64,000 bases of DNA from Nematopogon swammerdamellus. Its lineage: Eukaryota > Arthropoda > Insecta > Lepidoptera > Adelidae. The DNA lies in contig OX336343.1 in the NCBI GenBank assembly GCA_946902875.1, forward strand, positions 9,289,754 through 9,353,753, written 5' to 3'. The translations under genes and the position numbers were made by a program. The notes under the pieces were generated by a model. The model saw nothing but the letters and a program-made list of their open reading frames with translations, did not search any database and had not been told where the DNA came from. Positions 59,901-63,841 of the stretch are shown here, piece after piece. The stretch's first letter is position 1. Each line of letters begins with the position of its first letter.

Positions 59901-62900
59901 TCCTCGAGCGATCCGTGCAGATTGGTGAGACTATCGGACTTGTGATGAGCGGGGAGGGTGTCGGACACGATGCTGCTGGACCTGGAAGCGACCATCTCCC
60001 GCTCGGGCTGCACGTGGTTGGCTGTGTCATCCGTGAAGTCGTCCTCGGAGCGCGTGAAGCGCGAGGAGAGGAGGTGAGCGTCGGCGTGAACAATGGCAAC
60101 GTGCTCGTCCACTTTGGGAATGGAGTTGGGCTTGAGGCGCTGCCAGCGCTCCTCGAAGTCCGCGCTGCGGCGCTGCGGGTCGGCGGGGAGGTACCCGCCG
60201 GCCAGGTGGCTCGTGTGCAGGTGCTCCAGCAGCGCGTGCACCTGCGCCGCGGACGGCCGCCGCTCCGCTTGCACGCTCCAGCACAGCTGCATCACTTGGT
60301 ATCTGCAAAGAGAAAGTTTCAAACTTGTTTACTTTTACAAAATTGCACAGGAAATGTTGAATAATTTAATATATTATTGTTAAAATAGCTTCAATTTATA
60401 AAATAAATCTAATAAAAAAATAAATTATATTATTTTTTTTATCTTATTCTTCTTATGTTTATTTCAACTAGCTCTAATTGATTCTCAATTGGAGCTTCTT
60501 CATTTGGAGGTTTTGCAGTCAATTCCTAGATACTGGATGGGCTAAATGTCCCTTTCCAATTAATAAATGCAATAAATGTTATAAGTGCCAGTATAATAAT
60601 AATAAGGGCCAAAAACATCAAACATTATTGCAATTTAATGTTTAATTCAAGCATTCATCGCAAACTAAATACAACTGCTGCTTGAGTGGCAATTATATAC
60701 CGGCAGTTTAAAAAAAATAGTGCAATTATTTTGGATCACTCTGCAATTGTGTTTAGTCCCATATTATAATATCCCAAGTTTAACCTGTTGGCTCCCACAG
60801 GTTATAATATTGCTTACCCCTCCTCACTCCCAGGCCACTTTTGCTAGCAGGTTTCGCAGCGTGGAGATTTTGCACCGCGTCGCACCAAATATCCACGCAT
60901 AATCTCAAATATTTAATAAAATAATGATGTCAGATCAATAAATTGTATTTGAACTTGTAGCGAATGAAATTGAACAACTGTTATTCTTTTTTTATATTTA
61001 GAGATTTTTTTTTTTTACAAAAAGTGCACAAAAATTTAAAAAAGGTTGATTTAAAAAAAATATTTATTTGTCAAAAATGTTTCAGGTTCACTACGGTTTC
61101 ACATACAGACAGAATCGATGTTTGTTGAAATAAAAAAGTACCAAACAAAAAATGTAGCACCGTGTACAATAAAAGGAAGAAAAAAATCCTGACCTGAACA
61201 TCATGACATCAGCTAGAACATCATTCAAAAATAAATAAATAAGATATTGAGATAGTTACACATACAGGTGATCGCGGTAGGGGCAGGGCAGCGGGGGCGG
61301 CGTGAAGGCGGGGGTGGGGGGCGGCGGCTCGCCCCACGAGCACACCTCCCACAGCACCACGCCCAGCGACCACACTTCGCTGCTGCTGCTCTCCTGTTTT
61401 TACACATCAAATCACATCACACACAATATTCTTTATTGTACGTACACCATATTAAAACATGGAACACATATTCATACAATACACAATATTAAAACGCTAA
61501 AGATTTATAATCTTATAAAATTAAAGGTAAAAGGTAAAGGTGAAACAAAAACTTTAATCTAAATTCTTTTTTGTCTGTATATACTATAGTAGAAACTAAT
61601 TAGAATACGTATGTTTGCAATGGATAGCCGAAGTCACGAATTTGCAAATAGACAAGTTTTTATATGCCAAACTTATGTAAGCAGAAATTCCCTACAAAAC
61701 GGAATGTGTGACAGCTGTCAGTATGAGTAAAAGCTATCACTGTTCCACAATAAACCATACAGTACTCGCCTGCTGTCACCCTAATTGTGTTATGATGAGC
61801 AAGGTATATACAGTATGTTTCAGGATAGGGTTTTGTAACAGGGTTCGAAATGAGTCCATATTTGAAGACGAATAGCTCTGAAACTCTTTTCCAGATTCGG
61901 TCATTTTATAGTACTTTTTGGTGAAAATAGTTTAATCGAAATTTGGTGGAAGGTTAACGTCCGCCTTTATTAAATAAAAATAAAATGACTAACTTATATG
62001 CTTACATACATAGCGTCACGCCTGTTTCCCGGTGGGGTAGGCAGAGACAACGGATCTCCACGTGCCACGATCCAGATCTATGCTTAACTAGTAGAATTGA
62101 ACTGCATGTAGGTAAATTCCAAGCACATATATTTGAATGACATCCAAAGAAAAATGGGACTGGGCTAGGTCATTGCACTCCCTAGACCTAGAAAACACTG
62201 TTGCCAAATGTCCTGCACTCCCTAGACCTAGACAACACTGTTGCCAAATGTCCTGCACTCCCTAGACCTAGACAACGCTGTTGCCAAATGTCCTGCACTC
62301 CCTAGACCTAGACAACACTGGTGCCAAATGTCCTGCACTCCCTAGACCTAGACAACACTGTTGCCAAATGTTCTGCACTCCCTAGACCTAGACAACACTG
62401 TTGCCAAATGTCCTCATATTCACTGTCCATCGAGTTTTTAATATAATTTGCAATTTTTGTATGAAAAAAAAAATACGGAATTTCGATTTGAGTGATAAGG
62501 ATTTTTTTCTTCTAATAATGAGTACTTTCTATTCCCGAAGGTTCTCAAGCCTATCCTGAAACACCCTGTATAGATAGAGATGAATGTGTTTATCACTGGA
62601 TACTCGCTGTAATCAGTCGTTCGTTCATTTGGTTGCCAAAATAATAGGAAGAAGAAGAGTAAGGAACGGTACTGACGGCGAGGGCAGGATGAGCCATCAT
62701 CTCGGGCGCGGTCCAGGGCGCGAGGTGGGGCGAGCGCGCGTCGCCGTAGTGCCCGAGCAGCGCACGCGCCTCCTCCCCCCCTCCGCCGCTCACCAGCACC
62801 CCTCCGCTCCACACCGATCTGCAGTCAATTGAGGTCAACGTCGCTGCATTCTCAGTTGCACGTGGTTTACAGTGCTCTAGCTTGGTTATGATTCCAGTTC

Positions 62901-63815
62901 AGTGGGTCTACAGGGAACAACTCGACACGCTAACTCACCCAAAAATACGCCAATTTCAACCATAGCCGTGTCGAGTGCATTAACTATTGGTTGAAAACGA
63001 GCGAGCTGTTGGATGAGTGAGTGAGTGCGTGGTTCCCGGTACACACACTGGGCAGGAAAACCTTTTTTTTATGTAAGCTGACATGGTTGACTATTATACT
63101 ACATGTATACTGGTGATGTAAACAGATAACACTTGCTTCTGATGGAACCACCGTGTGGCGTGACAGTGCTTGCTTCCAGTTTATTCACGTAGTTTAAACT
63201 GAATTCACCGGAAGGCATGTTTCTTTCGTGGCTGCTTCGACCGACCTTCAATCAGTGCGGTGGTACCAATTCAGACACAGTTTTATTCTACTGTTTCTCC
63301 CTGGTACTGGTTTCTACTAGGTATTGGGTGCAGTTATTAACAAGTTGTAGAAGTGATCAAGATGGCTGGGCTCGAGTATATTTTTTTATGTAAACTGACA
63401 CGGTTGACTACATCACCTACAACATCCGTGATGTCAGCCCATAACACCGGGTGAACTTGGTGCCACGTCAGTGCTTCCCTTCGGTCGTGCCGGCTACACT
63501 GAACTGGACGGAAAACACAAACTATTTATACATAGCCGTTTCGACCGACCTTTCATTCAGTGCGGTGGTATCAACCCGGGCGGGATAAACCCTATCATCT
63601 ATTAATATAAGAAGAGTCATATCCCTTAGTCGCCTTTTACGACATACACGGGGAGAGATGCAGTATAGAGTAATAGAAGAGTACCCGTAGACATATCCCA
63701 GTGCGTGCAGGTACGCGAGTCCCGCCGCGATGTCGCACTTGAGCCGCAGCGGCAGCCCTCGCTCGTGCAGCGCGCACATCTGGGGACGGTTGCTGATCAG
63801 GTACTGCTGTAGATC
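22956..63815 (-). CDS. LMTK/AATK-like kinase with giant disordered tail (5' end outside window)
   Basis: A protein kinase of the lemur tail kinase family (LMTK1/AATK, LMTK2, LMTK3 in vertebrates), membrane-anchored kinases linked to endosomal trafficking and neuronal function. Thirteen exons are joined here, 8932 coding nt and about 2976 residues, with consistent phases except at one gap. Kinase signatures: subdomain V/VI (DLQQYL, IAAGLAYLHALGYV), APE (APWTAPEMM), subdomain IX (EVWSLGVVLWE), subdomain XI (MQLCWSVQAERRPSAAQVHALL). Then follow about 2700 acidic Ser/Asp/Glu-rich residues. Near the C-terminus KKRVVFKRQKYHCVYEYPRE carries an RVxF-type PP1-docking motif and aligns with the late conserved block of vertebrate LMTKs. 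Vertebrate members are about 1370-1500 residues, so this one is roughly twice as long. The catalytic-loop exon was not found. The gene reads opposite to its nested LINE and BEL elements. Family call is strong; paralogue assignment is not possible. Confidence 0.85.
24031..24129 (-). CDS. LMTK-like penultimate exon
   Basis: The acceptor tgtgtgcag precedes 24129. The exon encodes VWEALSAGSAGDVELGYAHP then LHLYSAFSP plus one base, ending at a|gtcagt. It joins in phase to the last exon, giving SYGLPDEDFF. Confidence 0.82.
24770..24920 (-). CDS. LMTK-like exon with RVxF (PP1-docking) motif
   Basis: The acceptor gccgccacag precedes 24920. The exon encodes ESKKRVVFKRQKYHCVYEYP, then REILDDYDSLPAHEP and DYSTYA plus one base; the donor is g|gtatgt. 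RVVF fits the RVxF PP1c-binding consensus, and the block lies where vertebrate LMTKs have a conserved V-F----TVYLFDQE segment. This is the best support for the family call outside the kinase domain. Confidence 0.88.
24965..26845. mobile_element. Possible piggyBac-like element with TTAA ends
   Basis: TTAA at 24965-24968 is followed by cctcttggcttcc. At the right, ggaagccagagg-like sequence (gagaagccagagg) is followed by TTAA at 26842-26845. TTAA targets with short inverted ends suggest piggyBac, but the inverted repeats are short and imperfect. It contains a Jockey-like LINE fragment. Confidence 0.35.
25330..26342 (+). mobile_element. Jockey-like LINE fragment (RT C-terminal part)
   Basis: The frame at 25388-25621 carries a YADD RT catalytic box (MRNYADDSTG). 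After a frame break the frame at 25663-26334 encodes the thumb and tail region (YKSQIRPVMEYCSHIWEGSP, CRAVRLVGDP, RAARVWNCLPASVFP). It ends in poly-A at 26331-26342. 5'-truncated and frameshifted. Confidence 0.82.
27944..29320 (+). pseudogene. CR1-like LINE ORF1, N-terminal part
   Basis: Open frame from a GTG at 27944; the first in-frame ATG is at 28157. A basic N-terminus is followed by a coiled coil (about residues 90-185, rich in Glu/Lys/Leu heptads), then about 200 residues of degenerate TGAQ/APTG-type repeats. It ends at 29320 but overlaps the next open frame, which carries the SGNH-like domain in another frame. A frame break in a once continuous ORF1 is the simplest reading. Confidence 0.6.
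29274..29978 (+). pseudogene. CR1-like LINE ORF1, SGNH-like C-terminal part
   Basis: Encodes a Rossmann-like SGNH-hydrolase fold as in CR1-type ORF1 proteins. Block I reads LIIGDEYASG (Glu where the catalytic Ser of GDS is expected), block III is like VLMAGNAS, and the block V region reads GLNCNSLDKLA (Asn where His is expected). The esterase triad therefore seems lost. The stop TGA overlaps the next start codon as ATGA at 29975-29978. Confidence 0.6.
29975..30727 (+). CDS. CR1-like LINE ORF2, AP endonuclease part
   Basis: Starts at ATG 29975, overlapping the upstream stop as ATGA. AP-endonuclease signatures: VIGHQNIQGLRGK, DILCITETWL (catalytic Glu), GGTMIMVK, IILCGDFNIN (Asp/Asn) and LKSDHYGQI (terminal SDH). 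The frame stops at 30727, just before the RT frame opens, beside a 17-base direct repeat. Confidence 0.8.
   Translation: MNANITSTDNIVIGHQNIQGLRGKLLLLDMCLKELNVDILCITETWLKEEELSTHNIKKYKIVSSSHRKKYSRGGTMIMVKEGIRAKNRPDIVSMTVEKDFESSCIEMDGLIVLTVYRSPSADLNILKSKLEECLFKLSNKNNKSIILCGDFNINFPLNQEDSHELSDILDSFLLKQQIFDYTRTTEQSKTCIDNIFTNFQVFEAKIINNLKSDHYGQIIHFPYTYAKIAKINYCKRRLYDSEKLNAVKN
30724..32862 (+). CDS. CR1-like LINE ORF2, reverse transcriptase part
   Basis: A 712-codon frame. RT signatures: AKVIPLYKKG and NYRPISLLP (block 1), FCDLSKAFDCVKHDILL (block A Asp), GVPQGSILGPILFLVYINDL (block B), FADDTSCLF (block C catalytic Asp pair), FLGIRLDRKLNW (block D), then a thumb and C-terminal tail. It was most likely continuous with the endonuclease frame; the two are offset by one frame near 30710. 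No RNase H domain, as usual for CR1. Confidence 0.85.
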   Translation: MRGLKTSLKNEFEHFDNDVDFKAFFATFVRCLDGHIPVKSSKNKPKKCFHDWATAGIVKSRNKLFVLYDLLKIFNNENLKKYVKTYSKIFKRVSILAKQNHLKSRIIESNNTIKTAWSIIKEETGRESSNENKGIIQLRMEDGNLSDGKIISNKFNSFFCTIAKTVTKDLKSDEKTSMEFLKKYIPRNQTAAKFEVTSASEVRNVIKKMKSKTSRDLWEFSPKIMKIIGEDIIDITTHLINESFINGIFPDELKLAKVIPLYKKGCHTDIENYRPISLLPIFSKIFEKIMATRLVDFFNHHSILNKMQFGFKKNNSTQDAIAKMMKSVLQALDGSQKTYVLFCDLSKAFDCVKHDILLSKLEHYGIRGTELNLFRTYLKDRSQVCEVNGAISNARKIELGVPQGSILGPILFLVYINDLSICENENCEIIMFADDTSCLFYNKVLDILGNKILKTVKLLKLWFEANNLLLNISKTNVINFALGSKPNQNSPVLNVLSELNLKLVDDIDFLGIRLDRKLNWELHIDKVAKKLSIACYSIKKIQELCGAQAAKTVYFAYFHSVMTYGLLFWGTAAKANRIFLLQKRAIRNIRGMKPRESCREVFRDLKIMTFTSEYIYQNIMYARKNLEDTPSHADIHNHNTRNKDHIRIGEHRLTKVSKSFLVNSIKFYNKLNLDIKDLNEREFKRKIKTTLNKKSYYDLKEALNDNNFNLVI
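33527..33703 (-). CDS. LMTK-like exon, Gly/Ser/Asp-rich
   Basis: The acceptor catgtgtag precedes 33703. The exon encodes REQNGGGEELGSIAEGSEGS then GDEVEFVPSSWDCRAAPAKS and ends LEQSPTN|gtgagt, phase 0. Fifty-nine residues, acidic then basic, leading directly into the PP1-docking exon. The CR1-like LINE begins in the intron that follows. Confidence 0.85.
34780..35572. mobile_element. hAT-like non-autonomous element (793 bp), 8-bp TSD
   Basis: Perfect 8-bp direct repeats agcgagac flank it (34772-34779 and 35573-35580). Termini tagggcttgca and tgcaagcccta are exact inverted repeats. Many atccggat/atctggat words lie near both ends, typical of transposase-binding subterminal repeats. A retroposon piece ending in poly-A (about 35100-35255) is nested inside. 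Confidence 0.88.
35832..35882 (-). CDS. LMTK-like micro-exon (51 bp)
   Basis: The acceptor tgcgtag precedes 35882 and the donor gac|gtgagt follows 35832. It encodes 17 residues, DGEGQERFLTTTTDFDD, phase 0 on both sides, so it can be skipped without a frameshift. Supported by good splice sites and its position between in-phase exons; it is too short to be supported by composition alone. Confidence 0.7.
36131..36353. mobile_element. Short hAT-like MITE (223 bp), 8-bp TSD
   Basis: Perfect direct repeats gtcgcagt (36123-36130 and 36354-36361) flank inverted ends caagaacatttaataggta / tacctatttaaatgttcttg (one base difference in length). Inside are two ccaatcagagcgc words and a tataagc word in GC-rich surroundings, resembling CCAAT and TATA promoter elements. 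Confidence 0.82.
36476..36625 (+). other. Orphan 49-codon ORF next to a promoter-like MITE
   Basis: ATG at 36476 in the context agaaaATGtc, reading MSTLYETLNYQQHPTKIDSS and on to TAA at 36623-36625. I do not recognise the peptide. About 120 bases upstream ends the MITE with CCAAT-like and TATA-like words. It could be a decayed exon of a transposed gene, part of a repeat, or chance. Confidence 0.25.
37137..37361 (-). mobile_element. LINE RNase H fragment
   Basis: The minus-strand frame encodes WVPGHSEIGGNEEADQIARD, the C-terminal part of an RNase H domain as in R1/Jockey-type LINE polyproteins, then a short tail. No other part of the element is seen. Confidence 0.7.
37904..38112 (-). CDS. LMTK-like exon with a short helical segment
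   Basis: The acceptor ggttgcag precedes 38112. The exon encodes PSSDYMSTSFNQESPCEDAS, then MLMLESELKKAEENAEKLGS (probably helical, coiled-coil-like), then an acidic/Ser-rich stretch ending GEFIWK. The donor is aag|gtctgg, phase 0. Confidence 0.85.
38336..38775 (+). mobile_element. SINE with tRNA A/B boxes and 5S rRNA-like segment
   Basis: Full-length copy. The A-box-like tagctcagtggcgcggttgg is near 38400, a 5S-like stretch (ttaagcaacgctgagcgcgg, then tttggatgggtgaccgc) at about 38433-38475, and a B-box-like ggttcggattcc near 38500. Then comes a body with ggtagggtttatcccggccg and a 3' poly-A at 38757-38775. Other copies: 13921, 16735, 42722, 63068 and 63375. It lies in an LMTK-like intron. 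Confidence 0.75.
38919..42655 (-). CDS. LMTK-like long exon B with repeated KPQ[ED]LSS motif
   Basis: A 3737-bp exon, about 1245 residues. The acceptor cattccag precedes 42655 and the donor is acag|gtaatg. It opens MSMSADSLDDGTLRD. Residues about 250-430 hold degenerate Asn/Lys/Asp-rich repeats around ENQDD and KDQ. Further on come four copies of a motif F-x-x-S-A-x-x-[KR]-P-Q-[ED]-[LM]-S (about 40921-40962, 40699-40740, 40045-40085 and 39923-39965) plus one weaker copy. The rest is Ser/Glu-rich. No structured domain is seen. An exon this long and open under drift would have collected stops, so it is under coding constraint. Confidence 0.88.
42722..42788 (+). mobile_element. SINE 3' end fragment
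   Basis: gggtcttatgggctgacatc, then aaccgtgtcag and a poly-A match the last 70 bases of the SINE at 38336. Confidence 0.6.
42826..42897. repeat. Two-copy direct repeat, about 37 bp
   Basis: ttttaaagtaattatccctac followed by aaaagacagtaagtt occurs twice head to tail without visible differences. Confidence 0.8.
43052..43286 (-). CDS. LMTK-like exon between the BEL element and long exon B
   Basis: The acceptor gctcgcag precedes 43286. The exon encodes TTSQRTDSSESYPEPCNNST and on through VVQVDGIPRNS, ending in phase 2 at gg|gtaaag. Low-complexity and acidic, with no recognised domain. The BEL/Pao element and the minisatellite lie in the intron upstream of it. Confidence 0.82.
43436..44648. other. 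Repeat-derived flank left of the BEL element
   Basis: No gene seen. It is rich in words such as gtgcgg, gcggac and cgcac, also found at 53960-54530 right of the minisatellite, so the two may be arms of one older element split by later insertions. The part from 44186 on is duplicated downstream at 50901. Confidence 0.4.
44654..44832 (+). repeat. BEL element 5' LTR (179 bp)
   Basis: Begins tataaaagacgaag and ends ccacagccgcttata, with short inverted ends tataa/ttata. Preceded by the target repeat gtatt and followed by the primer-binding site. Confidence 0.85.
44882..50479 (+). CDS. BEL/Pao Gag-Pol polyprotein
   Basis: A single frame of 1865 codons from ATG 44882 (the longer frame starts with a non-ATG codon inside the LTR). 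Order: a charged coiled coil with repeated AEKVRIE heptads (residues about 105-160); a gag-like domain around LPKFSGDCIEWLHFRD; a Cys/His zinc region (CSFCKL...CFLCLVSKHDRNTC); an aspartic protease with ALVDGGSSMTLID (DGG where DSG/DTG is usual); reverse transcriptase with LRLVYDAAAKCNGKCLND and YMDDLIHS; RNase H with IFSDASERAYAAVVYW; an integrase zinc region (HGKHRL...CIRCRI) and the DDE core (GCDLFGP, SDNGTNL, GGAWERL); a C-terminal domain with LKVGDVVLI. All catalytic boxes except the protease variation look whole, so it may be active. Confidence 0.9.
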   Translation: MVKTRSGKETGATPSIMMEETGKRAEQGNQTDLDAHRTAKVPTALPSEGKKNSLKRTSATTSRSIATSTVRRIQELEFEIASMSNSKTTDALEAEMKKKFLEAEKVRIECEAEKVRIEAEKVRIEAEKVKIEYEAMKKKMETERLQNQLQSELNSLKGGSMKSKSGTKSNRSLVSEFEELSTAPDVDEWLNKNYGARVSSQPSPSPPPEPVTKDLGNKKETCCNQDGMQMLAQAIKDLATSPTQLCTNDRLISRFCMPKSLPKFSGDCIEWLHFRDAYEETTKVCNYTNMENMTRLRASLEGSAREQVSALLIGKVEPDEVMKALNMIYGRPEVVVEKIVKQIKKLNALPLSYHGDIVKFSVKIKNCITAIRAVGEEQYVGSPELYNAVVAKLPTTLLGKWTDFGYKNIKSGKAKLELLSQFLCVEAEKSSIVGISKQTTENVRDQKRSEKSILLTDAQDECSFCKLRSHNLLTSCQKFKKAHCRARWIHVKKNKLCFLCLVSKHDRNTCNQPTCEIDECKMAHHKLLHYRAKSQRTTPEQREQSKPAPAAETVSTETIGHTTDSARPDLNVVLKTIKVCIHGPTGSVDTTALVDGGSSMTLIDTELAESIGLRGTPHSLHLTGAWKSQRLKIESKFVNFEISGANGGRLKMSACTTNDLTLPIQPRVEVGKYEHFKKIAEYLKIDDVTTPKILIGEDNWELIVAMEIVRGRKNEPYATLTPLGWTISGCMSGRSIQNSSILHITCDAEKIEDMRDLHELVKKSFELEAIGISSCQRVNTDHVRVEEILSKTIKYTDDRWEIGLPWKSDNPELPNSYSGAFSRLKTTENKFRREPMYADEYKKQMQKVLDSGYARKIDENEDEHGLKWYLPVFGVRNPNKPKLRLVYDAAAKCNGKCLNDFLLTGPDYLISIMGVMMRFREKRVAVIGDIKEMFMQVKIRREDQHAQRFLWREKAEEPVGKYVMTSLIFGATCSPCVAQYVKNHNADQWKEQYPEAVEAIKRDCYMDDLIHSIDSEKDASRIVKEINYINKKGGFELKGWASNCAKALVSIDTESLSTSAVKFNNGESFAERTLGLCWYPVEDYFAFDVTFKKISADLFSNEYQPTKREMLRVIMSIYDVHGFLAPFTIKSKMLLQDVWRSCIQWDEKLKDEEHIKWMSWIVQMNQIKEIKIPRCYLNYTEKGKKYELHIFSDASERAYAAVVYWRITMSDGTYKTAFIASKSRVAPVKPLSIPRLELQGALLAARLAATVEMEHTIKADRRVFWTDSTTVLQWIRSEPRQYKVFVAHRLGELDELSQVSEWRYIPTKINVADQATRVNQTELRYESSWFQGPSFLIENECYWPTESKLNQVHPDSICERKAALVCVTTAVTIEKYSVPDINRFSSWIRLLRSTAHVLLFINRMKKNNDLTMKDAMSAAEILLIKYAQRESFEEEVKILKNSKFLPRKCRLLKLSPVFDDDGLLRLGGRIDVAEHVSSDQKRPIILHGKHRLTNLLVKYYHERAAHGSNETVVNELRQRYWIIHLRPTVRKLSSSCIRCRILRATPKSPKMGELPPERVDHHQQPFTRCGCDLFGPMEVTIGRRKEKRYGVIFTCLTSRAIHIEVAHSLTTDSLIMALRRMAARRGYPQTLVSDNGTNLRGADVELKKAIAELDYVKLQIEAENKGLVWKFIPPSSPWMGGAWERLIRSIKTAMKVILKSRSPRDEVLQTVLTEVEHLVNSRPLTAVSVDCRDPEAITPNHFLINRSSGTPLPGKFDDTDLCTRKQWRTSQRLTDMFWHRWVREYLPLLLRRTKWTSESRDLKVGDVVLIAVTNLPRGTWLKGVVKSTHPGTDGRVPVVDVKTKSGVLRRPTGRLVFLTEEDPLL
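50755..50900 (+). repeat. BEL element 3' LTR, cut at base 146
   Basis: Starts directly after the polypurine tract and follows the 5' LTR to ttaaattatt, then jumps at 50901 to sequence that normally lies 468 bases left of the element. Confidence 0.88.
50901..51547 (+). repeat. Second copy of the left flank plus LTR (647 bp)
   Basis: Collinear with 44186-44832 over 647 bases without visible differences: 468 bases of flank (50901-51368), then a full LTR (51369-51547), followed by target repeat gtatt at 51548-51552. So the order is flank-LTR-internal-partial LTR-flank-LTR. Confidence 0.9.
51553..52242 (+). mobile_element. Repeat-derived stretch ending in a Helitron-type terminus
   Basis: Contains tgtgtgcaaagtttcataaa and aatcggttcagtagaagtag, words common in lepidopteran interspersed repeats, and ends gcaaaagCTAGT at 52242, the Helitron 3' terminus also seen at 8822 and 53931. 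Left limit unknown. Confidence 0.4.
52243..53890. repeat. 67-bp hairpin minisatellite with higher-order structure
   Basis: More than 20 units averaging about 67 bp. Each has a ttcga-type box, a cttcctgaacgcagct core and a hairpin ctcggccttcggcctcg. Two unit types alternate (ending gccctctg and gcccatag). The first two units (52250-52385) are inverted relative to the rest. A block of about 539 bases (eight units) is repeated almost exactly (for example 52742 matches 53281). A 237-codon open frame across it is a side effect of the repetition. Confidence 0.92.
53891..53931 (+). mobile_element. Helitron 3' terminus
   Basis: cacgcgagcgaagccgcggg then caaaagCTAGT, identical to the end of the Helitron at 8822. 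It closes the minisatellite block on the right. Confidence 0.65.
54640..55066 (+). mobile_element. LINE 3' end sequences
   Basis: Two AT-rich tails follow one another: one ends in (atttc)n near 54860-54876, as CR1-type LINEs do; the second ends near 55066 in ataaaataaagcaataaaat. A GC-richer block (ggaacggggagcccctgaaa) precedes the first. No coding domain is left. Confidence 0.4.
55217..55394 (-). CDS. LMTK-like exon after long exon A
   Basis: The acceptor cattgtgcag precedes 55394. The exon encodes ASVCEPAEECPVHLPAPPVG through ETDPQLCAYHNNLN plus one base, and ends at t|gtgagt. It joins in phase on both sides. No recognised domain. GC-rich codon use like its neighbours, in an otherwise AT-rich region. 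Confidence 0.82.
55443..55803. mobile_element. pogo/Tigger-like MITE (361 bp)
   Basis: The left end cagtaggcgctcggtaatcc and the right end (reverse complement cagtaggggctcggtaattc) are inverted repeats. TA precedes the left end; the right flank is CA, a possible mutation of the TA target. A second internal pair of inverted words (ctctataatccggc / ggattatagag) is present. Confidence 0.65.
56901..57452. mobile_element. hAT-like non-autonomous element (552 bp), 8-bp TSD
   Basis: Perfect direct repeats ataaaaag (56893-56900 and 57453-57460) flank inverted ends tagtgttgcaa / ttgcaacacta. atccgg-type subterminal repeats are dense at both ends, as in the element at 34780, suggesting related transposases. 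Confidence 0.88.
57572..60302 (-). CDS. LMTK-like long exon A: end of kinase domain plus acidic tail
   Basis: A 2731-bp exon. The acceptor tttgcag precedes 60302. It starts YQVMQLCWSVQAERRPS (subdomain XI, with the invariant Arg of the ERRPS box), then FEERWQRLKP as in LMTK proteins, then about 870 residues rich in Ser, Asp, Glu and Pro with several SP/TP sites and a PPPPP stretch. The donor is cag|gtgagc, phase 0. No other domain is seen; the tail is predicted disordered by composition. Confidence 0.9.
61266..61393 (-). CDS. LMTK-like kinase exon: subdomain IX
   Basis: The acceptor aaaaacag precedes 61393. The exon encodes ESSSSEVWSLGVVLWEVCSW then GEPPPPTPAFTPPPLP and PYRDHL, ending in phase 2 at ct|gtatgt. 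EVWSLGVVLWE is the subdomain IX signature; the normal DVWS aspartate is Glu here. A proline-rich insert sits between subdomains IX and XI. Confidence 0.85.
62171..62413. repeat. 40-bp tandem repeat, 6 copies
   Basis: Unit ctgcactccctagacctaga then caacactgttgccaaatgtc, six head-to-tail copies with only one or two changes each. Lies in an LMTK-like intron near the APE exon. Confidence 0.92.
62677..62818 (-). CDS. LMTK-like kinase exon: activation segment with APE
   Basis: The acceptor gactgcag precedes 62818; one base completes a codon, then SVWSGGVLVSGGGGEEARAL and on to HLAPWTAPEMMAHPALA. The APE motif marks the end of the activation segment. The donor is gtcagt, phase 0. Joined to the next exon it gives the contiguous kinase order APE then EVWSLGVVLWE. 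The preceding exon should end in phase 2, but the exon at 63693-63815 ends in phase 0, so at least one exon is missing between them. Confidence 0.75.
63068..63290 (-). mobile_element. Diverged SINE copy
   Basis: Follows the 3' body of the SINE at 38336 (ttttttatgtaagctgacat, later tcagtgcggtggtacc) with many changes. It lies in the intron where the kinase catalytic-loop exon would be expected. Confidence 0.5.
63375..63668 (-). mobile_element. SINE-related copy lacking the Pol III head
   Basis: Minus-strand copy with the 3' body, then (reverse complement) gcatctctccccgtgtatgt and gtcgtaaaaggcgactaagg, a segment also found directly upstream of the SINE head at 38336. The A box and the 5S-like part are missing. 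Confidence 0.6.
63693..63815 (-). CDS. LMTK-like kinase exon: subdomains V-VIa
   Basis: On the minus strand the acceptor gttcgcgcag precedes 63815. The exon encodes DLQQYLISNRPQM through KCDIAAGLAYLHALGY, the hinge/alpha-D-alpha-E part of a kinase C-lobe. The donor after GGA TAT is gtctac (weak but phase 0). Reading on gives VYGYSS instead of the expected HxDLxxRN, so an intron must begin here or the loop is absent. Confidence 0.75.
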
Positions 63816-63841
63816 CTGCGCGAACAACACACATACTTACA

